From Beroe ovata (taxonomy: Eukaryota > Ctenophora > Nuda > Beroida > Beroidae), in assembly GCA_946803715.1 (NCBI GenBank), contig CAMPET010000013.1, forward strand, positions 361,470 through 425,469: a stretch of DNA of 64,000 nucleotides, given 5' to 3'. Below, one piece after another: positions 26,949 to 40,100 of this stretch. How positions within the stretch are numbered: position 1 is the stretch's first letter; every line of letters begins with the position of its first letter. A program made the position numbers and the translations under genes. The notes below the pieces were generated by a model. It ran no database searches. It worked only from the letters and a program-made list of their open reading frames with translations, and was not told where the DNA came from.

Positions 26949-29900
26949 TAGCACCACGTAACGGTCAATAGTAGTAGACACGCAACAGAGGGAGAAAGTA
27001 ACACGAAATGTGGGATGGATAATGGACTGTGCTCATATTGGGGCCCCCTACTGTGTTCTCATTAGTGATATCGTGGTCAATCTCATTAGTGTCTGACACA
27101 TGTCACGACGTGACACTTTGTGTCTTACTTCGACACGAGCCAGCAGCAGTGTGGAGCAGTGTTATCCACTGATCCAGCACATTCTATCACATTTCAACAT
27201 CATCGGAAAACATGGCAAATCTTCCTTACATGATCGCAAATGAGAGGAATACCAAAAAATCACACGCTAATTTTAACAATGCGACTCTTTTTAACAACCG
27301 GTCGGATGAAACATTCCTGTGGCACAATACAATTCAACAGTATGGCGTGTCAAGTGTGTTACCGCTTGTTTGTTGATTTCTCTGTTCTCCTTGGCAGTTT
27401 TCATCCCTTTATTTGCATTTGATGAAAGCGCTGACCTCCGAGCCTGAAATTTCATCACGTATTACAACCTTACGCTTTATGAGAGGAGTAGAATTAATGC
27501 TGAATGCTCCGAATCACAGTATGGATGCTGAAATTAATATATTCTCCCAGATTTTGTTCGGAATCTTATTGTCAACTCGACAATATTTGGTAGTCTGTTA
27601 TAATTGTGGGGAAAACAATGTCATGGTACAACTGGAGCTTTTTTGTGATAGGAATCACCCAGTTGAATCAACGCGCTCACTGCTCAAACGAGGTCCATTG
27701 CAGTAGACGTTTGTGATATATGTGTGGTATATTTGATTGTTGTCTGTGCTATAAAAGATGAGATTTGTAAAGATCCCATTTTTCATGAACAATTTCAAAG
27801 ATTTTTAAAATGAATCTACCGCTAACTATTTTATGCACTATGCAGATTGCAAAATCATTAATAACGTTCGATGAGAAGATAATAGTCGATAGACAGAAAC
27901 TGATCCCTGCACCAGTACTATACTATAGAAGAACTGACAGAATCTCTCCTACAATTACAGAGCTAAAATTTGAGAGGAGGGCTACATTCAAACTATCACT
28001 TACTCTCCTGCTAGATACTCTAGATATGTTCTCCAGGAGGGAGACCTTAGTCGCGACATTCTTAAGAGAATGCTTCCTCATCAGAGACATGAAAAACTTA
28101 TCTCATTCTGCAATCAGTCAGGAGGATTTAGTGGTCGCAGCCATAAACAAGAGCAAAGGAACGAGACACGAGTCTATTCATGCAAAGAATTAGAAAGCAA
28201 ACTTTGGAATCATCCAAAAATGGCTGGCTGCAAAATATCGATAAGAACTCGTATTTCAAGATGAATATAGGATGGAAAATGGACAGGACCCATGCTGAGT
28301 GCTCGAATCAAAGGGATGTTCAATCACTGAACAGAGCGCAGGAAGATGTGCAGTAGAGTTGGGAGTAAGAGTGGCAGCAGGATGGACTTACTCTCGTTAG
28401 TCTTGTGGAGAGATTCCCGACTCGGGTAACTTTGTTGGCAAGCGCTTTGAATGAGGTTCGTTGTGCCATGGTTCAAATTGAGCATGCTAATGTGCAGCTA
28501 CTTGGAGCCCAGGATGAAAATCTCTGTTATACTTTAGCTTATGCTTGGTAAGACGACGTTCAAATGCAGAACAATGAATATGACGAATTTACATGTCACC
28601 ATGTCACCATTGACAGGGTCGAAAATGTGAACAAGGAAAAGAGTAAATTTGGGAGAATGATTTCAACGGAAATTGTGCAGGCTGTTTGATTGTAGACAAC
28701 GTAGTGAAGTGCTGAATAGTGAATAGTCGATATGACAACAAGTACCTACCTATTACAAATACTCGAAATATGAATTATAAAGCTTTCGGCATGAACAAAA
28801 GTATGCTTACTCAATGAAATCGGCAATGTTCAATAGCATAATATGCTCAATATTCCTTTTAATACAAATCTATAAAGGCCTGGTGCGTGTGTCTCGAATC
28901 ATTGATGCTTCTTATGGATGTTATGAAAAAGATAGAAAGTGAAATTCAACATTACGAATACTCATAAGTTACTTATTGTTGCAATGGAATGAATTTCATG
29001 GTTAACGATATTATACGATTGAAAGAGAATCAATAGAGAGTATAAAGAGTTGAAATTACTATGAATACATTCCTTAGCCCTGCCCCCACGCATAATCGTC
29101 ACCAGCAAGCTGACAAACTAAGAAATTGATAGATAACTCACCTCTGATGAGAATCACAGACTGGATGAAGGAATAACGAAATGAACAGAGAAAAGATTGA
29201 GGTGTTGCAATAATTGTAAGAGCCACAATTAACTATTTAAGCATAGTCATGTAAAAAACCAATTGCCCAATGATCAGGCTACTTTTAAGGCTGTACGTGT
29301 GGATCCTAATTTGGTATAATACAATGAGGACTGAAGAGTCAGGGCTCTTGTATGTGACCATAGTGACCCACTCACTCAACAAAGGTAATAAGAAAGCTAA
29401 TGATTTGCACATAATGAAGCTACCTGTGATTTATTGTGTTCCAGAAAAAAAATGCCAATACAATGCAGCGTCAGACCAATGAATAAAATGTGGTAAAATA
29501 CCTACTGTAGATATTACACAGCTGATTTATCATGTCATCTATGATCATGATTCATGAATGACTGTAGCCGAATTCATATTCAAACCTTGTACAAATGATA
29601 CATGATTGTAGTAGAATTGGTTGAAAAGGAAACTGTCAACATTAAGCTTAATCACGACTTATTGTTTATCAACATCCTATTACACATGGACAGCAATTAT
29701 GTGAATGTTAGCAATAATGTGAGTATGAAGGTATGGACACTTCAAAGTTAATGGGCAGGGAGCAAAAAAGAGATGGCATCGGGGAATGGTCAAAACTGGA
29801 CTTTAAAAGTTAAAGGTAGGCCTAAGTTACTTCATGAAAAGATATATTTCAGAAAATAAAGATTCTTTTGAGACATCAATCTAAGCCTAAGTTAATTGGA

Positions 29901-31922
29901 AAAGTATGGCATCAGTCTAATGATCTATTGATCTTTGTTTAGTTTAGTGGAAAGTGGAGACATGCAACACAATTCCTAAGCAAACATGAGCACAGAGAAG
30001 AGAATGGCAGTTGAAACCAATCATAAATCATGATTCGAATAAAATAAGATCATTAAGTTCAATCATTTGAAGCAGATCATTAAGTGGGCGTTGAATATGA
30101 TACAACTGGTGAAGAAATAACACAACAATGAGTTCTGGGACTTCTCATAGCTTCTCTGTGGTTTATATTACTGTTGTCATGACTCCAGTTGCTATCCCTG
30201 TCATTTGCATGTGCTATTGGTCTTGCACTAAGCACTTGTATTGAATTAATTAAGTTCTAACGGTTTGATTTGTGTTCAGGTATCTAGGGAGGTTGCTATA
30301 GGTATGAATTTTTGATTACATGAGTATTGATGCACATAACCACAACAATTTTGAAAATTGTATTAGAGAGATATGACTCCTAAGACATGGAGCAAGACGA
30401 AGAAAATTTAGGACATCATCATAATAAAGAAGGAACCTTCTTTGAAATATTTTTCTGAAACAGATGGTACAGTTCATCATAACCAGTACCTAAGTAAATA
30501 CTTACCTGGTTACTTCAACCATCTCCCGAAGCAATTCCAGTGGTGCTGCTCAGTGCAAAATCCCTTTATGTGTGTTGAAGCAATGAACCAGCAACATTCT
30601 GGTTTCTGGGACCCCTATTGATTCTCTGGAGAACAAAAGCAGCACTTCAAGTTGAACTAAATAGAATTCTTTTCCCGCACAGGGTATGCAGTGTAGTATG
30701 CATGGCATACCCTAAGGAACCCCATTGCATAGCCCGAGATTTCAAGGGAGAGTTCTATATACCCAAAAATTTCCCAAGTTTGAGCGCCATTTTTTTTATT
30801 GGCATTATATAGTCAGCCAGTCAGAATTTAATTACTGAATACAAATAAACTAAAAGTAAACATTCGCATTGAAAAACATTCAACATTTATTTTACCTGCT
30901 TAGTGCTCAGTCATCAGTGGTTGAGCGATGCTAGACCGTTGATGCGGTTTAAAGAATAAGTCTCCAGTCTGTCTGAAAATGAGTTTGCAACGGTACGCGA
31001 CGCGCGCGCGAAACGAATTCTTGGCAGGGCTGCAGGGTCTATCAATATCATTGATCGACGCGACAAAAAACGCCAACAAAACTCCAAGCTCGTGCTTTAC
31101 TGCTTATCGTAGACAGATAATCACAGAATCACTAAAACTAAGCATTTGAATTTCACAATTTACATTGCGTCCGCGTGGATTCATCGATGATATAATACGT
31201 TCACAGGGTAGAAAAGCAAAGTGGCGCGCGCGCGCAGCACAGCTAAATGTATCAAATTTTTTATTACATTAATGAATTTGATAACAACTCATAGAGGACA
31301 AAAACTGTTTGTACAGAGTCATGTGTTGCACTGTTGCAGATAATCAGGACATTTTACTGTTTACAGGGAAATATGTTATTGTTAAAATGTTTCAATTTCA
31401 TGACGGAAGTTTCTTTTTGAGTTAATATGTTAGAGTTTTTAATCTTTCTTGGTGCCGGTGGGGTTGTTGTACTTGTTAATTTTGATATTACATTTACAAG
31501 ATGCGATCCCGGTCTACACCTAACTTGTCTCATGACCTTGTAATATAAATAAGGGGGATAAAGCAGTCACCTCCTATTCCATAGCTTCACGGTTATAGTG
31601 AAAAGACGGCGAGAAATTAAAGCGTTTCCTGACAACACCCAGTACACTTACAGTTCACTTATTCATTGGTCACGGTGATTAACTCATTGTTCGCTAACAC
31701 TTAACAGTAACTCATAGTTTGCAGTTGGATATGGTGTGTAACCACTCCTGGAACGACTGTGATCCTATGTGCTGATACCGTGCCATCAGCATCCGATGTG
31801 TGCTATCTTCCAAATCTACAACAAATTATAATTCAGTGATCTGTATCAAAAACTCTCACTCTCCTACGTTAGCGACGTTATAACCCGTCACTGAGTAAGT
31901 TAGACATGAGAAATCGCACCAT
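26949..31922. other. Large intergenic gap, no confident gene
   Basis: This is nearly 5 kb of AT-rich sequence between the dynein start and the Sec23-like stop. Short open frames occur (for example 27810-28193 plus, 127 aa) but none match a family I know. A stretch at 27212-27440 encodes a short Asn-rich segment with NNAT and NNRS sequons, followed in another frame by a hydrophobic run; it might be a decayed membrane-protein exon. A family A foldback copy lies at about 30921-31066. A TATA-like TATAAATAAG at 31546 is followed by no recognisable coding region and could belong to a solitary LTR. Confidence 0.4.
30921..31066. mobile_element. Foldback MITE family A, diverged copy 2
   Basis: The ends (GAGCGATGCTAGACC at the left, GGGTCTATCAATATCATTGATCGACG at the right) match family A in inverted orientation. 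The centre is GCGCGCGCG followed by AAACGAATTCTTG, the degenerate reverse complement of GAGAATTTCGTTT. The arms are diverged and no target duplication was confirmed. Confidence 0.6.
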
Positions 31923-34900
31923 TCAACAACCTGCGAGATGGGGGAGGATGGAGTTCTGGACTTCTCTGCTGTCCTTGTGCAACGGCATTAGGAAGCATTC
32001 GATAAACCTGGACAATAGAAATATTTCAGTGTTGTAATTTTGAGATTATTCATTAAGAAAGTTTTTAGTGCGTCAGAAAGTAGCCCGATGGGGCAGAATC
32101 TGGTCAGGGGGTTCATTGATACACTTTCATACCGACATTGCAACAATCTGCGGTCTGCCTATCACTTCCCACCTGTTTGAAGCAGTTTCGTCGTGAACAA
32201 CTAAAACTGAGGGTCTGGGGAATCTGCTCTGAACTAGATCTGCTACAAATGATTCTGAGTGAGGTAGCAGGTCCCGCTGTCTGTCTCCCTAGGGATGGAC
32301 GGTGTTCATGCAACACCTTATGTCATAATTAAACTGAAAACATGCAATTAGTGCTGTGCGTGCAATGTGTGCACTGTGCGTGCAATGTGCGTGCTGTGCG
32401 TGCAATGTGTAATATAAATACTCGATTTCACAACCCCGAGTTTGAAGTATTCTCGCACTAACATTGAGATGAGCTCCAACCCAGACTGATATTTGTGTCA
32501 GGGAATCAATGACCAGGATCCGATCAGGCTGCATGAGCGGTGTGACGGGAGGAAACTCTGTCACTGTCACCCCGTCAGCCTGATGATAACAATATGACGT
32601 CACCATGGTGTCACGGTAACAATATGACGTCACCATGGTGCTTTTGACAGCATGTCGTTCGGATGTTGATTGTTGGTGTCATGGCAACAATATGAAGATA
32701 TGACAACATCATCGTGGCATACCCTGTCATAGTCACCATGGCGATGATGAGGTACTTACCTCATCAGCTAAGACATAGAGACGAGGTTTGAAGAGGTGGG
32801 ACACTGACTTGACACCAGCTCGACATATCACGTGTTGGATGTAGTGTCGCATGTCGCTGCATATAGGAGAAGGAGTGGTGAAACATACATTTCACCAAAT
32901 CTCAACGAACACGGGAAAATATAACATCGTCATGAATTATAACTGACTGGGAATGGAAGGTGACCACAAATTGGCACGTACCTGTGTTGTGACATCCTAC
33001 TGATAAGAGGACCATTCAACAGGAAGTATATCTTCTCAAGATACTCGATAACCAATCCCTTCACTCCGCTACGAATTGATCGCTCTGAACTTGACACCAA
33101 ACTGCGAATCTCACGAACAAGATCACAATCAGACAGAGTGTCTGTTGTGTTTGACTGCAGTGCAGCGCGCGCCACAACCTGAGCACGTGCAACGCGTGCC
33201 ACATGCGCACGTGCAGCCAGGGTAAAGATGGTGTCGGGGCATAGAGCGGCCATAATCTCATCATGATCCACCAAACAATCGTAACGAACCGTACTGACAT
33301 TTGTCACCTGCAGGGGTAACTCAGCTCGACCTAAGTCCTGAACCTGTAAAATTGAAGCAGAAAACAGTACCAAGTCGTAGTATCAACCTTTGCAGAACGA
33401 TGGTAGTCTGTATAGCTGTTCGTACACTGTAGGTATACTGGCGAAGTGTTGATTTTCCCACCAATCTCAAAGATGGCACTGAATTTCTTATCACGTGACA
33501 GAACTGGGTATCGTTTAGTGAAGAGACACGTGGGAGCCAAATCTTCATCACCTGACACCTAATTGTTTCAAGGATTTGAACTTCAGTCGTGCCAAGGGTG
33601 TTGAACAATCATTGAAAATATGAGGTCGGATCTCACTAACATTTCGAAGAGCGATGTTATCTGACGTCTGTAATCTTATGACACAGTCATATCCAATGGC
33701 GCTGTTAACACACCTTGCAACGTTAACTTCGCCTGCTAATTCCTGACAACAGTCGACAGCATGTCATTGTCAATTACAGACTGCAATTGTTTGCAATTAT
33801 TCCTAAACCTACCCTAACCCTTACCATGACCATGAACGGAAACCTGAACCGAAATTCCCATATTCTTACAGTTTGCCAGGAGATAGAACCGCCACATTTC
33901 TCAATCATGGTCTCCATCTTGTCGAGGCTGTAAACAGCATTCCCAATACAGTGAACGTGTGTTGCCGTCTTCGCTTTGGACAGAGATGCTCCTAAACTGG
34001 AAGATGAAATAGTGTTGTTTTTGATGGAAACCGATTACCGACTTATCCGGATTGCTGTTTGTTCCTGGCAGAAAGCATGCGTTTATCATGCAGGGGTAGC
34101 CAGTAGGTTTGTTGAAAATATACTGAATAATCACATGCTGAAGTCTCCATGACATCAACATAAAGTTGATTATTCGTGAGGCACATACTTCGTGAGACAC
34201 ATACTTCCTGAACAGAGAATCACATTTCACTTTTATCATCCGTACATCCGGCGTTATGAAATTGATTTGCGAGATAATTTCATTTTCACCGAAAGTAAGG
34301 AAAGCGGTTATTACTTGAGACAGCTTATTACTTGAGACAGCTGATTGAGGGAACAGTCAGATGACTTAATCGAGAATTCGGGTTATATTTCCGTTGTTTT
34401 CCGTGACACTCTGGAGAATCAGTGCTGATTTTGCTCACGTATTTCGCCGGCATTGTTTCCTTCATAAAGTTTCTTTCTGCTCTCGATCACCATCATTTGA
34501 CACACAGTACACACACAAGGACAGTACACTTACACACACAAATGCATTTTTAGATCATGTCGAGAACGAGACTACTCCTGGTTTTTTTAGTGGTGGCAGT
34601 TGTGGCAGTGGAAAGCGGCTTCAGGGTTAGACGCCGTCGTCGGAGTGGCTGCAGTCCTGTGCACGGTGGCTGGCAGGATGTTGGATCATGGATATGCTCC
34701 TGCTCTGCTGACGGTGTTGGCACCTGGTATCAAGTGAGAACATGCACTGCTCCAGCGCCCTCGTGTGGCGGAAACGCATGCCCCGGGAGCAACCTCAAGC
34801 CGGGGCCACCTTGCAGCGAGAGATGTACCGTTCAGAGTGGCCCTATACCGTGATCGGTGAATGAGATATGGTGACTATCAGCATGACTGTGAGCTAAATG

Positions 34901-36702
34901 TAATAGAAATGAGTATTATAGCTGGATGCTATAATATGCTGTTTGATCTACTTAGGGATTTTATTGAGAACTTATCAATCATATCATTTGATATTATACC
35001 TTTGTTCTTTAGCTTGATTTGGAACCTATCTATTTTTAAGTGAACTTCACGCCTAATCTACGCATGATAATTGTACCTGGCGAAGTAGTTCTTGTTTCGT
35101 TGGACTTCAGACGGCGGCGGTAGAGTAGGCGGTGGCAGTTCGCCTCCAGTGAATAACAAGATGTGCTTCACAGCTTCCACTTTTGTATCCTAAACAGCTA
35201 GCGTTGATATCGGGTTCCAAACAAATAGAACTGTATTCAGCTCTGATCGGAACAAATTGCGCAAGTCGATACCCATCATAGGACTTCCTTATCGGGGTCA
35301 TAACGCCGTTACCTGGCTGATGATAGCCAAAATGAGCTCGAACATGAAGCCCAAACATTTGGGTTCGCCCTTGTTCAGCCGCTCCTTGGACCTTTTCATG
35401 AAGGGTGGGTTGAGGGCGAGTGCATCTCGTTTAGACTCCAAACCGGATATCATGTTCGACAACATGGCGAGAAGAGAGGGTCGAGAAGTTGCAAGATTGC
35501 ACAGCATGTGACGTGTGTGCAGGGTCAGGTACTGGTATAGGTCACGTGTCATCTTACCTGTGAGATACATAGCGATGTAAGTATTGGATGAAGGAAGGAG
35601 GGGTGAAAGATGGACGTTTTCTGAGAAGAGTAGGCATGGTGAGAAAACAGCGGGGTTGGAAACAGCCGGGTGGGACTAACCGGAAAACACTTCAGATTGT
35701 ACGGGACTGGACTGTCTTCCGACCATGTAGATGTTTAATGCACTACTGAGTAGGAAAACTGACACTAGAGTGGTCTCTGGGGCCAGCTCGATGTACCTGC
35801 GAGCGTGCAATGATCACAGAATATAAAGTGACCCGTTTTTAACGTGTAAAGCAGGGGACAAACTTCCTAAACGTCAGGCTATTGAGATCAAACAGTGAAA
35901 ACCTACTCAACTCACTCCATCATGCCGGAGAGAATCCTTATCTTGTCAGAAGTGTTGAGGTAATCGTCAATCACAAACATGATGTGTGTCTTAGAACACT
36001 TGTCACCCTGAGACACCAGCCATGACTCATGAGACGTCAATCCTCAGACATCAGACATCAGACATCAGTCATGAGACATCAGGAATATGATTCAAATTAT
36101 AAACATCAGCACAACCGGTAAGGAAAAGTGCCTAGTTACGGGTTTATCTGAATATGAAAAACATCACTCACGGGCACAGTGATTGTATAAGATTCTTTCT
36201 CCAACAAAACATCCGACCGATCAATCTTCTCTTCGATCCTGTTTTCTGGACATTTCTTGATGAATATCAGTGACGCATGGCTACATTGTTGAACCAATAA
36301 TATGATCCAGCATTGCCAGATTTGAAAAAACCACCAGCTAAAAGATGATAAAAAGTGAGGAATCGCCTCTCGTAAATACCTTGTTTACAGAATATGCAAT
36401 TCCACGACTGTTCCGCTATGCTACAGAATTTGTTGATGTAAGCTTTGCAGTTGAGACATCTCTTGACACTGTCTTGAGTTGAGTCGTGTTGAGGTAAATT
36501 GGGATCGAAAACAAATCCGAAGGGAATGCTGCACGCTTCTGAATATAAGGGTGAGATCAACCTATGTTTTGGCGCAACAATCATGGTATATGAGGTTAAT
36601 ATGCGGGGAAGTTATGTTGTTGAACTTACCCGCAACAGTTGCTGATGCTGGAAGGATCTTTGAGGATGAAAATATGGGGAATTTCACTTCATCTTTGATC
36701 AT
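31923..36702 (-). CDS. Divergent Sec23-like COPII coat protein
   Basis: Sec23 is the Sar1 GTPase activator of the COPII inner coat. Fifteen exons give 682 aa: 36630-36702, 36380-36538, 36172-36245, 35916-36007, 35681-35796, 35313-35557, 35077-35189, 33870-33996, 33641-33742, 33388-33558, 32982-33343, 32760-32856, 32463-32579, 32173-32288, 31923-32007. The order matches Sec23: a CxxC...CxxC zinc finger (RCLNCKAYIN...WNCIFCKQEN), a vWA-like trunk (HIMFVIDDYLNTSDKIRIL, HILLFTGGEL, IEKCGGSISW), a beta-sandwich, a helical domain (TLAARAHVARVARAQV) and a gelsolin-like end (ILVIDSLTQISVWVGAHLN, VQSRFPRPSVLVVHDE). It is shorter than Sec23A/B (about 765 aa) and ends FLMPLHKDSREVQ rather than in the usual gelsolin tail. 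The first two exon borders are the least certain. Intron 7 hosts a TSP1 gene. Confidence 0.85.
34557..34853 (+). CDS. Small secreted protein with one thrombospondin type-1 repeat
   Basis: This single exon encodes 98 aa, on the opposite strand inside intron 7 (33997-35076) of the Sec23-like gene. Residues 1-21 are a clear signal peptide (RLLLVFLVVAVVAV). A polybasic run (RVRRRRR) follows and could be a furin-type processing site. Residues 30-90 form a TSP1-like module: GGWQDVGSWICSC, WYQVRTCTAP, then Cys-rich CGGNACPG...PPCSERC, with eight cysteines in all. The function is unknown; TSP1 modules bind glycans or proteins in the extracellular matrix. There is no visible intron, so it may be a retrocopy or a one-exon gene. 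Confidence 0.75.
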   Translation: MSRTRLLLVFLVVAVVAVESGFRVRRRRRSGCSPVHGGWQDVGSWICSCSADGVGTWYQVRTCTAPAPSCGGNACPGSNLKPGPPCSERCTVQSGPIP

Positions 36703-37192
36703 TACTGCTATAAACGTTAGGAATATGTGTGAGGGATGACTCTTAAATAAATTGAGAATTGAAAGAGAAGTTTATCTACGCCAGTCTATCTACGTATTTA
36801 CACATGTCTAAAACGTCAACAAATCGTAAGATTTCGTCACAAGAACGCGCGTGCAATCTTTAACGAAATGTTGCGCGTTACAACTACGATAACGTAAGTT
36901 TGTGACAGAAATGCCAATTTTGGCAAATCCCAAATTATACAAAAACACTACTCATTCGAGATATTCATCATTGTTGACCATGAGATTTTTAATTTGTTAA
37001 CTAAGGAAATGGACTAACAAAATGCCGATTCATTTATCTAGTATCTACACTTTGCACCACTGAAAATCAGAGGGATAAATATCCATAATCATTACTCCCA
37101 CACATCAGAATCAACAGAAATTTGATGTTATTCTTGGTTAATCAAAACTTAAGCAAGACCTAACAGCTAACTGGAGAGAAATAAGTGATCAG

Positions 37193-40100
37193 CTACAACG
37201 TATTGATATCACCCATTATGCGAACAGGCCTGCCCTTATATTTCTTACTGAGCTCCGATTCTACACACGATTTTAACAGTTTGGTTGTTTCGATAGCTTT
37301 CTTCAACTTTGGCTGTACCTCGTCATACGTCTTCTCTGCTTCGACAATCCGTTGCTTCATCTCTTCAATACTGTCCTGCGATTGTAGTCAGGATTTGAAC
37401 TAAAAACAAGAATCCACTGTGCGTCGCTTATTGAGTTAACTATTTCCACGAATTCAAACTATCGCAACATTTCGGTCACTACCTCCATCTTGTCACACAG
37501 CCGGAGTTGTGAATGCATGCTGTCTGTCAATCTGTCAAGATACTTCTCACTATTGCGCAGGAGCAGCAAATGTCGCATTTTATCGTTTGTCAGCTTGTCA
37601 AGGGGCAGGGTTACAGTACACAACATCTTGTCTATGTTGTCAACCTGTGTTGTCTGTATCTCAGCCGGACCTGACAACACATATAACTCTGGTTGTCACT
37701 GTCATCACTTACACACTGGTTTTTCACTGTTAGCACTTACACTGCAAACACTTACATTCAGGAATTTCAGCGAGTATGGTATCCGAATACTTTGACAGCT
37801 CGTCTCTCCTCGCAGCTAGGAATGCTGACAACTCATAGAGCTCGTCTACAATCTTGTTCCGTGTTGCAGTGTTATCCAGAATAAACTCATTCTTCTGATC
37901 CTCTCCATCCTCCAGGACACTTATCTCAATGTCATCGTCACCAAAGTCAATACTGTCACCACCGCCACCTGTTTGAGAATACTGTGTCATAGGACAACAT
38001 ATATCCGTATTATAGATCCGTATTATAGATCTGTATCTTATCATGGTATGGCATAACGTTGACAATATTGACGTTTAAATGTAGAAGAACTAGTATTCTA
38101 TGAACTACTGCAGTGGTTTAAATATTATGAAGCTGATGTAAATCATCTGATTTCGGACGTAAAGTTTGGCTTGGATAGGTTTTGACTTTTATCCAGCTTT
38201 GGGTGATTATGCTATTCATTTTTTGCTATTCTGAAGTATTGTGGTTTGGGGATCAGAGGGACTGTTGCACAATTAGGCAGCACATGTCATGGATGAACCA
38301 TGACACTCCAATCATCACATCCCCGTCAAACCTAGAAGGTTCATTAACACAATCTAACCCGCCACCGGACCATCCTCAAGATCTATAACTGTCAAAAAAC
38401 AAATCCTTGTGTTTGAAATGTGTGAGTTAATGAAGGAAGTTTCGCAGTTTTGATATAAGCACATACCGCAATCTATGATATCATCACCGAAATCAATATC
38501 CGCACCAAAGTCGATAGTATCAATCCCGAAGTCAATATCACTTTCGGGATTAGTAGTGTCCATTTCCGTTAATTTATCCTCAGACTCCTCTGATTCAAGG
38601 ACCCTGAAATGGAGTGGAATGATGGCAGATGCTGTGAACTGTGACGGATTCTGGTCTTGAATTTCATATATCTTTTACAGGTATATAACAATAGATAGTA
38701 AGAACCTACCTAGGTAGAAAGTATCTACCTACAACAGATACCTGTTTGATCTTCACGAACAATGTAAAAACACCAACAATGTAAAAACGATAACAAAGTA
38801 AAAACGATTACAAAAGAACAAAGATACGGTGAAATAACACAAGGATACAATCATGGAGTGGTTAGGTATTTACCTTGGTTCGTCCGACACATAGATACAC
38901 CCGTTCTTGTCCTGGGTCTCTATGGGGTCGATAATCTCTACACTACTGTCAGTATCACTTTCTGCGTGTATTGAATCAGTGAGTGTATCAGTATTCAGTG
39001 TGTATAGTATCAGTGAATGTATCAGTGTGTATAGTATAGTGAATGTATCAGTGTGTATAGTATCAGTGTGTATAGTATCAGTGAATGTATCAGTGAATGT
39101 ATCAGTGTGTATAGTATCAGTGAATGTATCAGTGTGTATAGTATCAGTGTGTATAGTATCAGTGAATGTATCAGTGTGTGCTGTGTATAGTATCAGTGAA
39201 TGTATCAGTGTCAAGTGTGTATACTGTATAGTATCACTAAATGTATAGTAGGTACAGTGTACACGGTTTCTTGTTAGGGTCTATGTACAATGTAGTGTCT
39301 ATGTACATATTGTGCTATGTGTAAACTGTAATAGGCATATGTGTGCAGTGTGTAATAGGCAGTGTGTAATAGGTATATGTGTGCAGTGCACACTGTACAA
39401 CAACATTAAGTTACGCAACATTGAGAACTCAAAACCACCATATCCCAGATCTATTGTGACTGTAGCTCACCCTGCTGCGGCGACTGAGTGACGCCACTCT
39501 CCAGTTCTCTGACAGTACTGTTACCATGGTGAATCACGTGTCTTAACAACGGACACACTTCCAACTCCGGATCCTTGATCAAGAACCTAACAAAAACCTG
39601 ATAGATCAAGGGTTAAGATATGCCAATAAACATTGTAATTGTCAATCAAAGAGGGAAAAGCAAATAAGGAACATCTTAAGAATGTTATTTTATTAAGGAA
39701 CATGGTCAATTTTAAGGATAATGGATTTTAAGGAACAAGAATGTTCAAATCATCATCAGTCGAGGAGTTAGTGAGGTTGTCAGTGATATTGTCAGTGATG
39801 TCTCATCACCTGATAATATGATAGNGTGAATGTATCAGTGTGTATAGTATCAGTGAATGCATCAGTGTGTATAGTATCAGTGAATGTATCAGTGTGTATA
39901 GTATCAGTGAATGTATCAGTGTCAAGTGTGTACATTATCAGTGAATGTATAGTAGATACAGTGTACATGGTGTCTTGTTAAGGCCTATGTACAATGTACA
40001 TATTGTGTTATGTGTAAACTGTAATAGGCATATGTGTGCAGTGTACACTGTACAACAACATTAAGTTACGCAACATTGAGAACTCAAAACCACCCTATCC

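Noticed and set aside
27810-28193. 127-codon plus-strand open frame
   Set aside because: No family, signal peptide or splice context is recognisable. It may be a real unknown gene, but nothing supports it beyond length in AT-rich DNA.
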